Origin: Psychrobacillus sp. BL-248-WT-3
GTDB taxonomy: Bacteria > Bacillota > Bacilli > Bacillales_A > Planococcaceae
DNA: 64,000 bases
Direction: 5' to 3'
Assembly: GCF_012843435.1 (NCBI RefSeq)
Contig: NZ_JABAFC010000012.1
Location: forward strand, 19,047 to 83,046
The translations under genes were made by a program, and so were the position numbers. How positions within the stretch are numbered: the first letter of the stretch is position 1; every line of letters begins with the position of its first letter. Under the pieces are notes generated by a model. That model saw nothing but the letters and a program-made list of their open reading frames with translations, ran no database searches and was not told the origin of the DNA. Shown here piece by piece: positions 56,303 to 64,000 of this stretch.

Positions 56303-57847
56303 ATGTTACCATACAAACACGAACCTTTTACTGATTTTTCTAAAGAAGAAAATAAAAAAGCTATTAAAGAAGGATATAAAATTGTTGATGCTTATTTAGG
56401 TCAAGACTTTCCATTAATCGTTGGTGGAGAAAGAATTACTACTGAAAGTAAAATCGTATCTTATAATCCAGCTAAAAAAGAACAAGTAATTGGTAAAGTA
56501 TCAAAAGCTTCTCAAGAAATTGCAGAAAAAGCACTTAAAATCGCTGATGAAACATTTAATACATGGAAAAAAGTGAAACCGGAAGTACGTGCAGATGTAT
56601 TATTCAAGGCAGCTGCTATCATTCGTCGCCGTAAATTTGAATTCTCTGCTTTATTATCAAGAGAAGCAGGGAAAACTTGGGTTGAAGCAGACGTAGAGGT
56701 TGCGGAAGGAATTGACTTTTTAGAATATTACGGTCGTCAAATGTTACGCCTTAAAGACGGTCAGCCGGTAGAAAGCCGTCCAGGCGAATATAACCGTTAC
56801 GATTATATTCCATTAGGAGTATCTGTTGTTATCTCTCCATGGAACTTCCCATTTGCTATCATGGCAGGAACTACTGTAGCAGCTATGGTTGCTGGTAACA
56901 CTGTGTTACTAAAACCTGCATCTACAACTCCTGTTGTTGCATATAAATTTGTAGAAGTACTAGAAGAAGCGGGAATGCCAGCTGGCGTTGTTAACTTCAT
57001 TCCTGGCTCTGGTGCGGAAATTGGTGACTTCTTAGTTGAACATCCACGCACTCGCTTAATCAGCTTCACAGGCTCTCGTGACGTTGGTTTAGGAATCGTA
57101 GAAAAATCAGCTAAATTAGCTGAAAAACAAATTTGGATTAAACGTACTATTCTTGAGATGGGCGGTAAAGATACAATTGTCGTAGACAAAGAAGCAGATT
57201 TAGAATTAGCTGCTCAATCTATCGTAAGATCTGCGTTTGGATTTAGTGGACAAAAATGTTCAGCTGGTTCACGTGCTGTCATCGTAGAAGATGTGTATGA
57301 TCAAGTGCTTGCTCGCGTTAAAGAATTGACTGAGGAATTATCGGTTGGTGTTCCAGACGAAGACGAGCATTATGTAGGTCCAGTAATTGATGGCTCGGCT
57401 TTCAAGAAAATCATGGGTTATATGCCAGTTGGCAATGAAGAAGGTCGTTTAATCACTGGTGGAGAAGGCGATGATTCTAAAGGATTCTTCATTAAACCAA
57501 CAGTGTTTGCTGATCTATCTCCAACAGCTCGTATTATGCAAGAAGAAATCTTCGGACCAATTCTTGGTGTTTGTAAAGCAAAAGATTTCGACGAAGCAAT
57601 TGAAATTGCTAACAATACGGAATACGGCTTAACTGGTGCTGTTATTACAAATAACCGCATGAACTTAGAAAAAGCACGTGAAGATTTCCATGTAGGTAAC
57701 TTATACTTTAACCGTGGATGTACTGGTGCAATTGTTGGATACCAACCATTTGGTGGATTCAATATGTCAGGTACAGATTCAAAAGCTGGCGGACCAGATT
57801 ATATTCAACTTCATATGCAAGCTAAAACAACATCTGAAATGCTTTAA
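56303..57847 (+). CDS. rocA: 1-pyrroline-5-carboxylate dehydrogenase RocA
   Basis: 514-residue aldehyde dehydrogenase family enzyme (PutC/RocA type) that oxidises 1-pyrroline-5-carboxylate/glutamate semialdehyde to glutamate with NAD+. The catalytic cysteine is in [11 protein letters not shown], the general-base Glu in ILEMGGKD and the cofactor loop in [13 protein letters not shown] 56303 has GAGGAGG 6 bases upstream. It is the first gene of the catabolic cluster rocA-rocD-gudB, downstream of two possible operator sites. Confidence 0.95.
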   Translation: MLPYKHEPFTDFSKEENKKAIKEGYKIVDAYLGQDFPLIVGGERITTESKIVSYNPAKKEQVIGKVSKASQEIAEKALKIADETFNTWKKVKPEVRADVLFKAAAIIRRRKFEFSALLSREAGKTWVEADVEVAEGIDFLEYYGRQMLRLKDGQPVESRPGEYNRYDYIPLGVSVVISPWNFPFAIMAGTTVAAMVAGNTVLLKPASTTPVVAYKFVEVLEEAGMPAGVVNFIPGSGAEIGDFLVEHPRTRLISFTGSRDVGLGIVEKSAKLAEKQIWIKRTILEMGGKDTIVVDKEADLELAAQSIVRSAFGFSGQKCSAGSRAVIVEDVYDQVLARVKELTEELSVGVPDEDEHYVGPVIDGSAFKKIMGYMPVGNEEGRLITGGEGDDSKGFFIKPTVFADLSPTARIMQEEIFGPILGVCKAKDFDEAIEIANNTEYGLTGAVITNNRMNLEKAREDFHVGNLYFNRGCTGAIVGYQPFGGFNMSGTDSKAGGPDYIQLHMQAKTTSEML

Positions 57848-57871
57848 TATTTTGTACTAAATAATGAATTG

Positions 57872-57898
57872 GCTGGCAGTTTTATTTTGTCCAGCCTC
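57872..57898 (+). terminator. Weak hairpin between rocA and rocD
   Basis: TTGGCTGG pairs with CCAGCC around a long loop; no T run of note, so it may be an mRNA processing or stability hairpin. Confidence 0.35.
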
Positions 57899-57921
57899 TT
57901 CATTTAATAGGGGGAAAACAA

Positions 57922-59115
57922 ATGTCAGTATCAAGTAAATTGATTGAACAAACAGATAAGTTTGGTGCAAATAACTATAATCCACTTCCAATCGTCATTT
58001 CTGAGGCTGAAGGTGTTTGGGTAAAAGATCCAGAGGGTACAAAGTATATGGATATGCTTTCTGCATATTCAGCTGTAAACCAAGGACACCGTCATCCAAA
58101 AATCATTCAAGCGTTAAAAGACCAAGCAGATCGTGTTACTTTAACTTCTCGCGCATTCCATAACGACCAGTTGGGTCCATGGTATGAAAAAGTAAGTCAG
58201 TTAACGAACAAAGAAATGGTTCTACCGATGAATACTGGAGCTGAAGCTGTGGAAACAGCATTTAAAGCAGCTCGTAGATGGGCTTATGATGTTAAAGGTG
58301 TTGCTGAAGATCAAGCTGAGATTATTGCTTGTAACGGTAACTTCCATGGAAGAACGATGGGTGCTGTTTCTTTATCTTCAGACCCAGAATACAAAAGAGG
58401 ATTTGGCCCAATGCTTCCGGGTATTAACTTAATTCCTTACGGTGATTTGGAAGCGCTTAAGCAAGCAATTACTCCAAATACAGCAGCATTCTTAATCGAA
58501 CCGATTCAAGGGGAAGCTGGAATCATTATTCCACCAGAAGGATTTATGAAAGCTGCACTTGAATTATGTCGTGAAAATAACGTGTTATTTATTGCTGATG
58601 AAATTCAAGCCGGCTTATGTCGTACAGGTAAAATGTTCGCTTGCGAATGGGAAGACATGGAACCGGATATGTATATTTTAGGTAAGGCATTAGGAGGGGG
58701 AGTATTCCCAATCTCTTGTATCGTAGCTAACCGTGATGTTCTAGAAGTGTTTAATCCTGGTTCACATGGATCTACTTTTGGTGGGAATCCTATGGCTTGC
58801 GCAGTTTCACTTGCAGCACTTGATGTTTTAATAGATGAAAAGCTAGCTGATCGTTCATTAGAGCTAGGAAATTATTTTATGGATGCTCTAAAAGAGATTA
58901 AACATCCTTCTATTAAAGAGATTCGTGGTCGTGGTTTATTCATAGGAATGGAATTGACAGAAGCAGCAAGACCGTACTGTGAAGAACTAAAAGAGCTTGG
59001 TTTACTATGTAAAGAAACGCATGATACAGTAATCCGTTTTGCTCCACCTTTAGTAATTTCAAAAGAAGAACTTGACTGGGCAATTGAGAAAATTAAAAAA
59101 GTATTTACTATTTAA
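57922..59115 (+). CDS. rocD: Ornithine aminotransferase RocD
   Basis: 397-residue class III PLP aminotransferase that converts ornithine and 2-oxoglutarate to glutamate semialdehyde and glutamate. The PLP lysine is in [13 protein letters not shown] (about 254), ahead of [25 protein letters not shown] carries the PLP aspartate. Its product is the substrate of RocA next door. ATG 57922 has AGGGGG upstream. Confidence 0.95.
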   Translation: MSVSSKLIEQTDKFGANNYNPLPIVISEAEGVWVKDPEGTKYMDMLSAYSAVNQGHRHPKIIQALKDQADRVTLTSRAFHNDQLGPWYEKVSQLTNKEMVLPMNTGAEAVETAFKAARRWAYDVKGVAEDQAEIIACNGNFHGRTMGAVSLSSDPEYKRGFGPMLPGINLIPYGDLEALKQAITPNTAAFLIEPIQGEAGIIIPPEGFMKAALELCRENNVLFIADEIQAGLCRTGKMFACEWEDMEPDMYILGKALGGGVFPISCIVANRDVLEVFNPGSHGSTFGGNPMACAVSLAALDVLIDEKLADRSLELGNYFMDALKEIKHPSIKEIRGRGLFIGMELTEAARPYCEELKELGLLCKETHDTVIRFAPPLVISKEELDWAIEKIKKVFTI

Positions 59116-59128
59116 TAATTGTATCCCA

Positions 59129-59164
59129 CATCGGAAATGAATTGTGTTACAATTATTTCCGATG
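59129..59164 (+). other. Strong intercistronic hairpin before gudB
   Basis: CATCGGAAATgAATTGT pairs with ACAATTATTTCCGATG around GTT, about 15 base pairs with one bulge. It has no T run, so termination is less likely than mRNA stabilisation or processing. It lies 34 bases before gudB. Confidence 0.6.
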
Positions 59165-59197
59165 AAATCATTATGAATTAAAGAGGCGAAATAATAA

Positions 59198-60442
59198 ATG
59201 GCTGAAAATCTAAACCTGTTCACATCAACGCAGGCTGTCATTAAAGAGGCTTTGCAAAAATTAGGCTACGACGAGGCAATGTATGATTTGTTAAAAGAAC
59301 CACTTCGTATGTTAGAGGTAAGAATCCCAGTAAGAATGGATGATAATACTGTTAAAGTATTTACTGGTTACCGTTCACAGCATAACGATGCGGTTGGACC
59401 AACAAAGGGTGGAGTCCGTTTTCACCCAGGCGTAACACCTGAAGAAATGAAAGCACTTTCTATGTGGATGACTTTAAAAGCTGGAATCGTTGATCTTCCA
59501 TACGGTGGAGGTAAAGGTGGAGTAGCTTGTGATCCACGTGAAATGTCAATGGGAGAAATTGAACGTCTAAGCCGCGGCTATGTACGTGCAATTAGCCAAA
59601 TTGTTGGACCAACAAAAGATATACCTGCTCCAGACGTTTTTACAAATGCGCAAATTATGGCATGGATGATGGATGAATATAGTCGCATGGACCAATTTAA
59701 CTCTCCAGGATTTATTACTGGTAAACCTTTAGTTCTTGGTGGCTCTCAAGGTCGTGACCGTGCAACAGCACAAGGTGTTACAATTATTATTAATGAAGCA
59801 GCTAAGAAACGCGGCATTGATATGATGGGTGCTAGAGTGGTTATTCAAGGTTTCGGAAACGCAGGAAGCTTCCTTGCTAAGTTCTTGAGCGATCAAGGTG
59901 CAAAAGTAATTGGTATTTCTGATGCTTACGGTGCTTTACATGACCCTAATGGCTTAGATATAGATTATTTATTAGATCGTCGTGATAGCTTTGGAACAGT
60001 AACAACTTTATTTGAAAACACTATTTCTAACGAAGAGTTATTAGAATTAGATTGTGATATTTTAGTACCAGCTGCTATTGAAAACCAAATTACTTCTGAT
60101 AACGCTCATAATATTAAAGCGAATATAGTTGTAGAAGCAGCAAATGGTCCAACAACATCTGAGGCTACTAGAATTTTATATGAACGTGGAATTCTACTAG
60201 TTCCTGACGTATTAGCTAGTGCCGGTGGAGTTACTGTATCTTACTTTGAGTGGGTACAAAATAACCAAGGTTACTACTGGACAGAGGACGAAGTTAACGA
60301 TAAGCTAGTGAAAAAAATGGTGGATGCATTTGAAAATATCTACGAAGTAGCTTCTACTCGTAATATAGATATGCGTCTAGCAGCATATATGGTTGGTGTA
60401 CGTAGAACTGCAGAAGCATCACGCTTCCGTGGTTGGGTATAA
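59198..60442 (+). CDS. gudB: NAD-specific glutamate dehydrogenase (GudB/RocG)
   Basis: 414-residue catabolic glutamate dehydrogenase that deaminates glutamate to 2-oxoglutarate. The glutamate-binding/active-site block LPYGGGKGGVACDP (catalytic Lys region near residue 107) and the NAD motif IQGFGNAGSFLAKF are intact. GudB and RocG cannot be told apart by eye; the roc context favours RocG function. ATG 59198 follows AAAGAGGCG. It ends the catabolic cluster and is followed by a terminator. Confidence 0.94.
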   Translation: MAENLNLFTSTQAVIKEALQKLGYDEAMYDLLKEPLRMLEVRIPVRMDDNTVKVFTGYRSQHNDAVGPTKGGVRFHPGVTPEEMKALSMWMTLKAGIVDLPYGGGKGGVACDPREMSMGEIERLSRGYVRAISQIVGPTKDIPAPDVFTNAQIMAWMMDEYSRMDQFNSPGFITGKPLVLGGSQGRDRATAQGVTIIINEAAKKRGIDMMGARVVIQGFGNAGSFLAKFLSDQGAKVIGISDAYGALHDPNGLDIDYLLDRRDSFGTVTTLFENTISNEELLELDCDILVPAAIENQITSDNAHNIKANIVVEAANGPTTSEATRILYERGILLVPDVLASAGGVTVSYFEWVQNNQGYYWTEDEVNDKLVKKMVDAFENIYEVASTRNIDMRLAAYMVGVRRTAEASRFRGWV

Positions 60443-60454
60443 TCGATAGGTTGA

Positions 60455-60484
60455 ACCGCTTGTATTTTGCAAGCGGTTTTTTAT
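60455..60484 (+). terminator. Terminator of gudB
   Basis: AACCGCTTG pairs with CAAGCGGTT around TATTTTG, T run behind. Confidence 0.88.
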
Positions 60485-60517
60485 ATGATTAGACTGTAAA
60501 GAAAGGGGATTAAGAAT

Positions 60518-61681
60518 ATGAATGCATTTTCTTTTTATAATCCGGTTAAATTAGTTTTTGGAAAAGGACAATTATCGAAACTTCCAACGGAGCTTTCTGT
60601 GTTTGGAAAAAAAGTTCTTGTAGTGTACGGTGGCGGAAGTATTAAAAAAAATGGCTTATACGATGAGGTAATGAGCCATTTAAACGAGGCAGGCATGGAA
60701 GTCTTCGAATTAGCTGGAGTTGAGCCTAATCCAAGACTGTCTACTGCAAAACGAGGAGCCGACCTTTGTAAGGCTGAAGGAATTGAAGTGGTACTAGCAG
60801 TAGGGGGCGGTTCTGTAATAGACTGTACTAAACTTATTGTAGCTGCGGCTAAGTATGATGGGGATCCATGGGATCTAGTTACTCGTAAAGCAATTCCAAA
60901 GGAAGCACTTCCTTTTGGTACAGTTTTAACTTTAGCTGCAACTGGCTCTGAAATGAATTCCGGTTCTGTTATTACAAATGAAGACACGATAGAAAAATAC
61001 GGTTGGGGAAGTCCATTAGTTTTTCCTAAGTTTTCAATATTAGACCCTGTTAACACGTTTACAGTTCCATTAGATCAAACGGTTTACGGAGTTGTAGATA
61101 TGATGTCGCATATGTTCGAGCAATATTATAACAATGCAACTAATACCCCTGTTCAAGATGAAATGATAGAGGGGACTCTACGTACTGTTATCGATGTGGT
61201 TCCTAAGCTTGTGAACGACTTAGAAAACTACGAGCTAAGAGAAACTATACTGTTTGCAGGAACACTAGGTTTAAACGGATTCTTGCAAATGGGTTATAAC
61301 GGGGATTGGGCAAGCCATAACATAGAGCACGCTGTATCAGCTGTTTATGATATTCCTCATGCGGGGGGATTGGCAATCATTTTCCCAAGATGGATGCGTC
61401 ATAACCTACATGTAAATCCTGAACGCTTTGCTAAGCTGGCTGTTAAAGTATTTCAAGTAGATCCTTCAGGAAAAACAACGGAAGAAATAGGGCTAGAAGG
61501 AATTGAAAAATTATCAGCTTTCTGGGCTTCATTAGGTGCACCGAAAAATCTGTCAGATTATAATATAGATGATTCTAATATTGATTTAATGGTAGAAAAA
61601 GCAATGGTACGTGGCGAGTATGGTAATTTTAATAAGTTAAATGCCGACGATACTAAAGCAATTTTAACAGCTTGCCTCTAA
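60518..61681 (+). CDS. yugJ: Iron-containing alcohol dehydrogenase (YugJ/YugK type)
   Basis: 387-residue iron-dependent alcohol dehydrogenase of the butanol dehydrogenase group; reduces aldehydes with NAD(P)H. Cofactor motif [10 protein letters not shown] (about 95-104). Metal ligands Asp and three His lie in [21 protein letters not shown] and DIPHAGG. B. subtilis has two tandem copies (yugJ, yugK) after yugI; here there is one, separated from yugI by the roc cluster. ATG 60518 has AAAGGGG upstream. Confidence 0.9.
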   Translation: MNAFSFYNPVKLVFGKGQLSKLPTELSVFGKKVLVVYGGGSIKKNGLYDEVMSHLNEAGMEVFELAGVEPNPRLSTAKRGADLCKAEGIEVVLAVGGGSVIDCTKLIVAAAKYDGDPWDLVTRKAIPKEALPFGTVLTLAATGSEMNSGSVITNEDTIEKYGWGSPLVFPKFSILDPVNTFTVPLDQTVYGVVDMMSHMFEQYYNNATNTPVQDEMIEGTLRTVIDVVPKLVNDLENYELRETILFAGTLGLNGFLQMGYNGDWASHNIEHAVSAVYDIPHAGGLAIIFPRWMRHNLHVNPERFAKLAVKVFQVDPSGKTTEEIGLEGIEKLSAFWASLGAPKNLSDYNIDDSNIDLMVEKAMVRGEYGNFNKLNADDTKAILTACL

Positions 61682-61745
61682 CTAATAGAAGAAAGTCGTT
61701 TTTAAAGGCTTGATTCACTCATTAAAGTAGAAAGATATATAGAAA

Positions 61746-61782
61746 CAAAAAGACATCCAATCGAATTGGATGTCTTTTTTAA
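61746..61782. terminator. Bidirectional terminator
   Basis: AAAAAGACATCCAATTCG-type arms (AAAGACATCCAAT with ATTGGATGTCTTT), between convergent yugJ and the CDF gene. Confidence 0.88.
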
Positions 61783-61784
61783 TC

Positions 61785-62783
61785 TCATTTATTTTTATCA
61801 TTTGTCTTTAAAACAGTTTTAGTATCTTTATGATGCTTCCATGTTCTAACTCCATCATCTTCATCAAAGGAGATAGTAACGTCAGCTACGCCTTGTTGAC
61901 TTAGGATAAGATTCTTTAGGACATCATGGATATCATCAACTGTTGCAAAGGAAAGTGAGGCATCTACTTCAGCAATTAATGTTACATGTAGATATTCTCC
62001 TTCTTTAATAACTTCTAACTGTTGTATGTCTTTCACTTCTTTTACATCTGAAATGACATGTGCTACATGCACTAACATCTGTTCATCGGTTTCTCCAAGA
62101 GCTCCTCTTGCATTATCAAGGAAAACTTTACCTACAACATAGAACATCATTAAACCAATTAGGATAGAGGCAATACCCTCAGCTTGTAGAAAACCTGTAA
62201 AGTGTGAAATTAATACAGCTACAAATGCAAGGATGCCACCTGAAGTAGCAACTAAATCCTCCATGAACACTAGCTTTGTAGCAGGTTTTGCTCTATTTAA
62301 GTGTGTAAAGCTTGTAGTGAGGGGGGCAAGGAAAGTTCCTTTAATACCAACTTCATGTAAAATTTCTTTTCCTGCCTTATATAAGACAACAAACTCTAAT
62401 ATTATTGCAATAGCAAGGACAGATAACGTAATTGCTAGCCCACCGGATGCTACTGGGTGCTGTATATGATGCCATCCTTCTTTTATCGTTTCATACGACA
62501 AGATTCCTACTAATATAACTGCTCCCAAGCAAACGAGGTTTACCAATCTACCAAAACCATTTGGGAATTTTGGTGTTGGCGCTTTTTTAGAAAGAGCAGA
62601 GCCTATAAAGACGAAAAATTGATTGGCTGCATCTCCGATTGAGTGCATCATCTCTGCGAACATTGCTACGTTCCCTGTTAAGAAAAATGCTCCGCCTTTT
62701 AAAGCTGCGATAATTGTATTAACAACTGCTGCGATTAAAGATGGTTTATTACCACCCTTTAGTAAAGTGAAAAATTGTCCCAT
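61785..62783 (-). CDS. CDF family cation efflux transporter
   Basis: 332-residue cation diffusion facilitator with 6 membrane segments and a cytoplasmic C-terminal domain. Metal-site residues are visible in FAEMMHSIGDAANQ (H-x3-D, about 44-57) and VFMEDLVATSGG (E-D...). It resembles the ZnT9/YdbO-like subgroup. Zn2+, Mn2+ or Fe2+ could be the substrate. It is separated from mgtC by 17 bases and may be co-transcribed. Confidence 0.88.
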   Translation of the reverse strand: MGQFFTLLKGGNKPSLIAAVVNTIIAALKGGAFFLTGNVAMFAEMMHSIGDAANQFFVFIGSALSKKAPTPKFPNGFGRLVNLVCLGAVILVGILSYETIKEGWHHIQHPVASGGLAITLSVLAIAIILEFVVLYKAGKEILHEVGIKGTFLAPLTTSFTHLNRAKPATKLVFMEDLVATSGGILAFVAVLISHFTGFLQAEGIASILIGLMMFYVVGKVFLDNARGALGETDEQMLVHVAHVISDVKEVKDIQQLEVIKEGEYLHVTLIAEVDASLSFATVDDIHDVLKNLILSQQGVADVTISFDEDDGVRTWKHHKDTKTVLKTNDKNK

Positions 62784-62800
62784 AGATAGTTGCTCCTTTT

Positions 62801-63523
62801 TTAAATTGATTCTAATTCCAAAGTTTCCACGAATTCCAATTCTGCAATAGAATGATAAAACTCTACCGTGTTTTTCTTAGTTAGAATAGATAATCGGATA
62901 TGAATTTCATGTTTTATCTCATCATTCTCTAATTTAATATCTTTTATCCGAATACTATCGATATAAAAGCCACAGTCTTTTAAGTAATAGTACATTTTAG
63001 ATATGCTTTCTTGTTTTAATACAATAACCTTTAATGATAATTCTCTGGATCGTAAGCGCTTCGGACCGACTTTAGATAGAAGAGGAGGGATTACTTCTAT
63101 ACCTATTAGTACGATAACAACGGTAAGGGCAGCTTCCAGATAAAAACCGGCACCTACGGCTATACCTATTCCGCCGGCTCCCCAAATCATTGCTGCTGTA
63201 GTAAGTCCACTTATACTGTCGTTGCCCTTGCGTAGAATGACACCTGCTCCGAGAAAGCCGATACCGCTTACTATTTGTGCGGCCAATCGTAAAGGATCCA
63301 TAGTTATATTTACTCCATCATGACCATGATGCGCTTTGTAAGCTGACTCTATTGATATGTATGTTAGTAAACAACTAAAGGTTGCAATGACGATGCTTGT
63401 TTTTAGGCCAATTGGCTTCTTTTTTAATTCTCTTTCAATCCCTATAACTAAACTTAGGGTTGCCGCAAAACCTAATTTTATTAATATTTCACCATATCCG
63501 TTTAGATAGGGAATCCAATCCAC
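62801..63523 (-). CDS. MgtC/SapB family membrane protein
   Basis: About 240 residues. The N-terminal MgtC domain has five membrane segments (KLGFAATLSLVIGIERE, and GIGFLGAGVILRKG near 95-108), and a C-terminal ACT-like domain follows (about 150-240). MgtC-type proteins influence Mg2+ limitation and ATP synthase, but the function in Bacillales is not settled. GTG 63523 is 7 bases after AAAGGAGG; the ATG at 63541 lies upstream of that ribosome binding site and is unlikely. Confidence 0.88.
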   Translation of the reverse strand: MDWIPYLNGYGEILIKLGFAATLSLVIGIERELKKKPIGLKTSIVIATFSCLLTYISIESAYKAHHGHDGVNITMDPLRLAAQIVSGIGFLGAGVILRKGNDSISGLTTAAMIWGAGGIGIAVGAGFYLEAALTVVIVLIGIEVIPPLLSKVGPKRLRSRELSLKVIVLKQESISKMYYYLKDCGFYIDSIRIKDIKLENDEIKHEIHIRLSILTKKNTVEFYHSIAELEFVETLELESI

Positions 63524-63790
63524 CGTGGTGCCTCCTTTCATATAGATAGTTAAGAATATGTGGAAATTTTAATCTTATACTTACATACCCAGTTTTCTAA
63601 TTAATATCACTTGAAGAAATAATTTAGTTTTGTAAGGAAACGACTTATAAAAAGGTGGGAGGAAGTGTTTATATAGGTTGGAACCCATAAAAAGCAAGGT
63701 GATACCCCTAGATAAACTGGTGTATTATGTGCAAACAAAGGATAAGGATCAAATTTTTAAAGAAAAACCTATAAAATTTAATAAAAGGTA

Positions 63791-63819
63791 TTGCTTTTTG
63801 TTTTTAATCGTTGTATATT
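63791..63819 (+). promoter_or_regulatory. rRNA operon promoter P1
   Basis: TTGCTT (63791-63796) and TATATT (63814-63819) with a 17-base spacer, upstream of the stronger P2. The stretch 63542-63790 shows no gene. Confidence 0.5.
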
Positions 63820-63875
63820 AATACATGTCCTTCAGAACATGTGAGTAACGACTTAAAAGAAATTAAAAAAAGTTG

Positions 63876-63904
63876 TTGACAACTTAACTGAAGCGAGATA
63901 TACT
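63876..63904 (+). promoter_or_regulatory. rRNA operon promoter P2
   Basis: A consensus TTGACA (63876-63881) and TATACT (63899-63904) with a 17-base spacer. The downstream leader with AACATTGAAAACTGAACATG (63939-63958) is typical of the region before 16S rRNA in Bacillales. The rRNA gene itself must begin just beyond the right edge. Confidence 0.8.
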
Positions 63905-64000
63905 AATAAAGTCGTCAAAAACAAAACGACGCAATGAACATTGAAAACTGAACATGCAAAACGTTAAGACATACAGCATCAACAAGCTTCGGCTTGATTG

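Overview
The window is low-GC Firmicutes chromosome, most likely a member of the Planococcaceae (Psychrobacillus, Sporosarcina, Paenisporosarcina or a close relative). I infer this from the low GC, the sporulation gene yunB, strong AGGAGG ribosome binding sites with many TTG and GTG starts, and a gene order that follows, with interruptions, the Bacillus subtilis suf - yun - lipA/yut - yum/yui - mrp - patB/yug segment. The genus is an inference, not something read from a marker gene.

Layout. Positions 1-430 are a tandem repeat array, followed by a NERD-domain gene and two very small ORFs. The complete iron-sulfur assembly operon sufCDSUB lies at 2309-7488. Next come a MITE-like element, a minus-strand manganese catalase, a frameshifted small gene, a second repeat array and the yunF-yunE-yunD-yunB block. 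A lysine riboswitch then precedes an NhaC-family transporter, and lipA and yutD follow. From about 16.8 to 21.6 kb an accessory patch interrupts yutD and yutC-yutE-yutF. It holds an unknown gene, three secreted or membrane proteins, a frameshifted gene and an alpha/beta hydrolase with a nonsense codon. From 21.7 to 34.3 kb the core order resumes: yutC, yutE, yutF, yuzB, yutJ, yuzD, nfu (yutI), a HesB/IscA-type carrier (yutM), ndh (yumB), a Nudix gene, yuiA, yuiB, yuiD and pepA (yuiE). The full seven-gene Mrp sodium/proton antiporter operon is at 34.9-40.7 kb on the minus strand. From 41 to 54.8 kb there are envelope, transport and regulatory genes: a TetR regulator, a class A PBP, an SDR, an MFS pump, a PpiC-unrelated cyclophilin lipoprotein, a third repeat array, a stress protein, patB, yugE, an XRE regulator, an NSS symporter, an ECF sigma/anti-sigma pair and yugI. 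From 54.8 to 60.5 kb an amino-acid catabolism cluster (rocA-rocD-gudB) is divergent from a RocR-like regulator. The window ends with yugJ, a CDF exporter, mgtC and the tandem promoters of an rRNA operon that starts beyond the edge.

How the genes work together. Three Fe-S loci (suf, nfu, HesB/IscA type) supply clusters, and LipA is one of the consumers. NDH-2-type enzymes feed electrons to the respiratory chain and Mrp uses the resulting gradient for Na+/pH homeostasis. The roc/gud cluster turns ornithine and arginine/proline carbon into glutamate and then 2-oxoglutarate.

Most unusual features. (1) Three intergenic arrays of unrelated sequence (CCCATAAA, CGCAACAC and TTTACGACAAT words) share one architecture: a word about every 21 bp, grouped in super-repeats of about 101-106 bp. 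A small inverted array of the third type lies elsewhere. (2) The RocR-like regulator keeps a Walker A motif but lacks the GAFTGA sigma-54 loop and has a broken Walker B. The promoter it faces looks sigma-A-like and is flanked by two similar palindromes. (3) A 383-bp MITE-like element has terminal inverted repeats and a perfect 8-bp target duplication. (4) The yunB ribosome binding site is buried in the preceding terminator hairpin. All motif comparisons and counts were done by eye.
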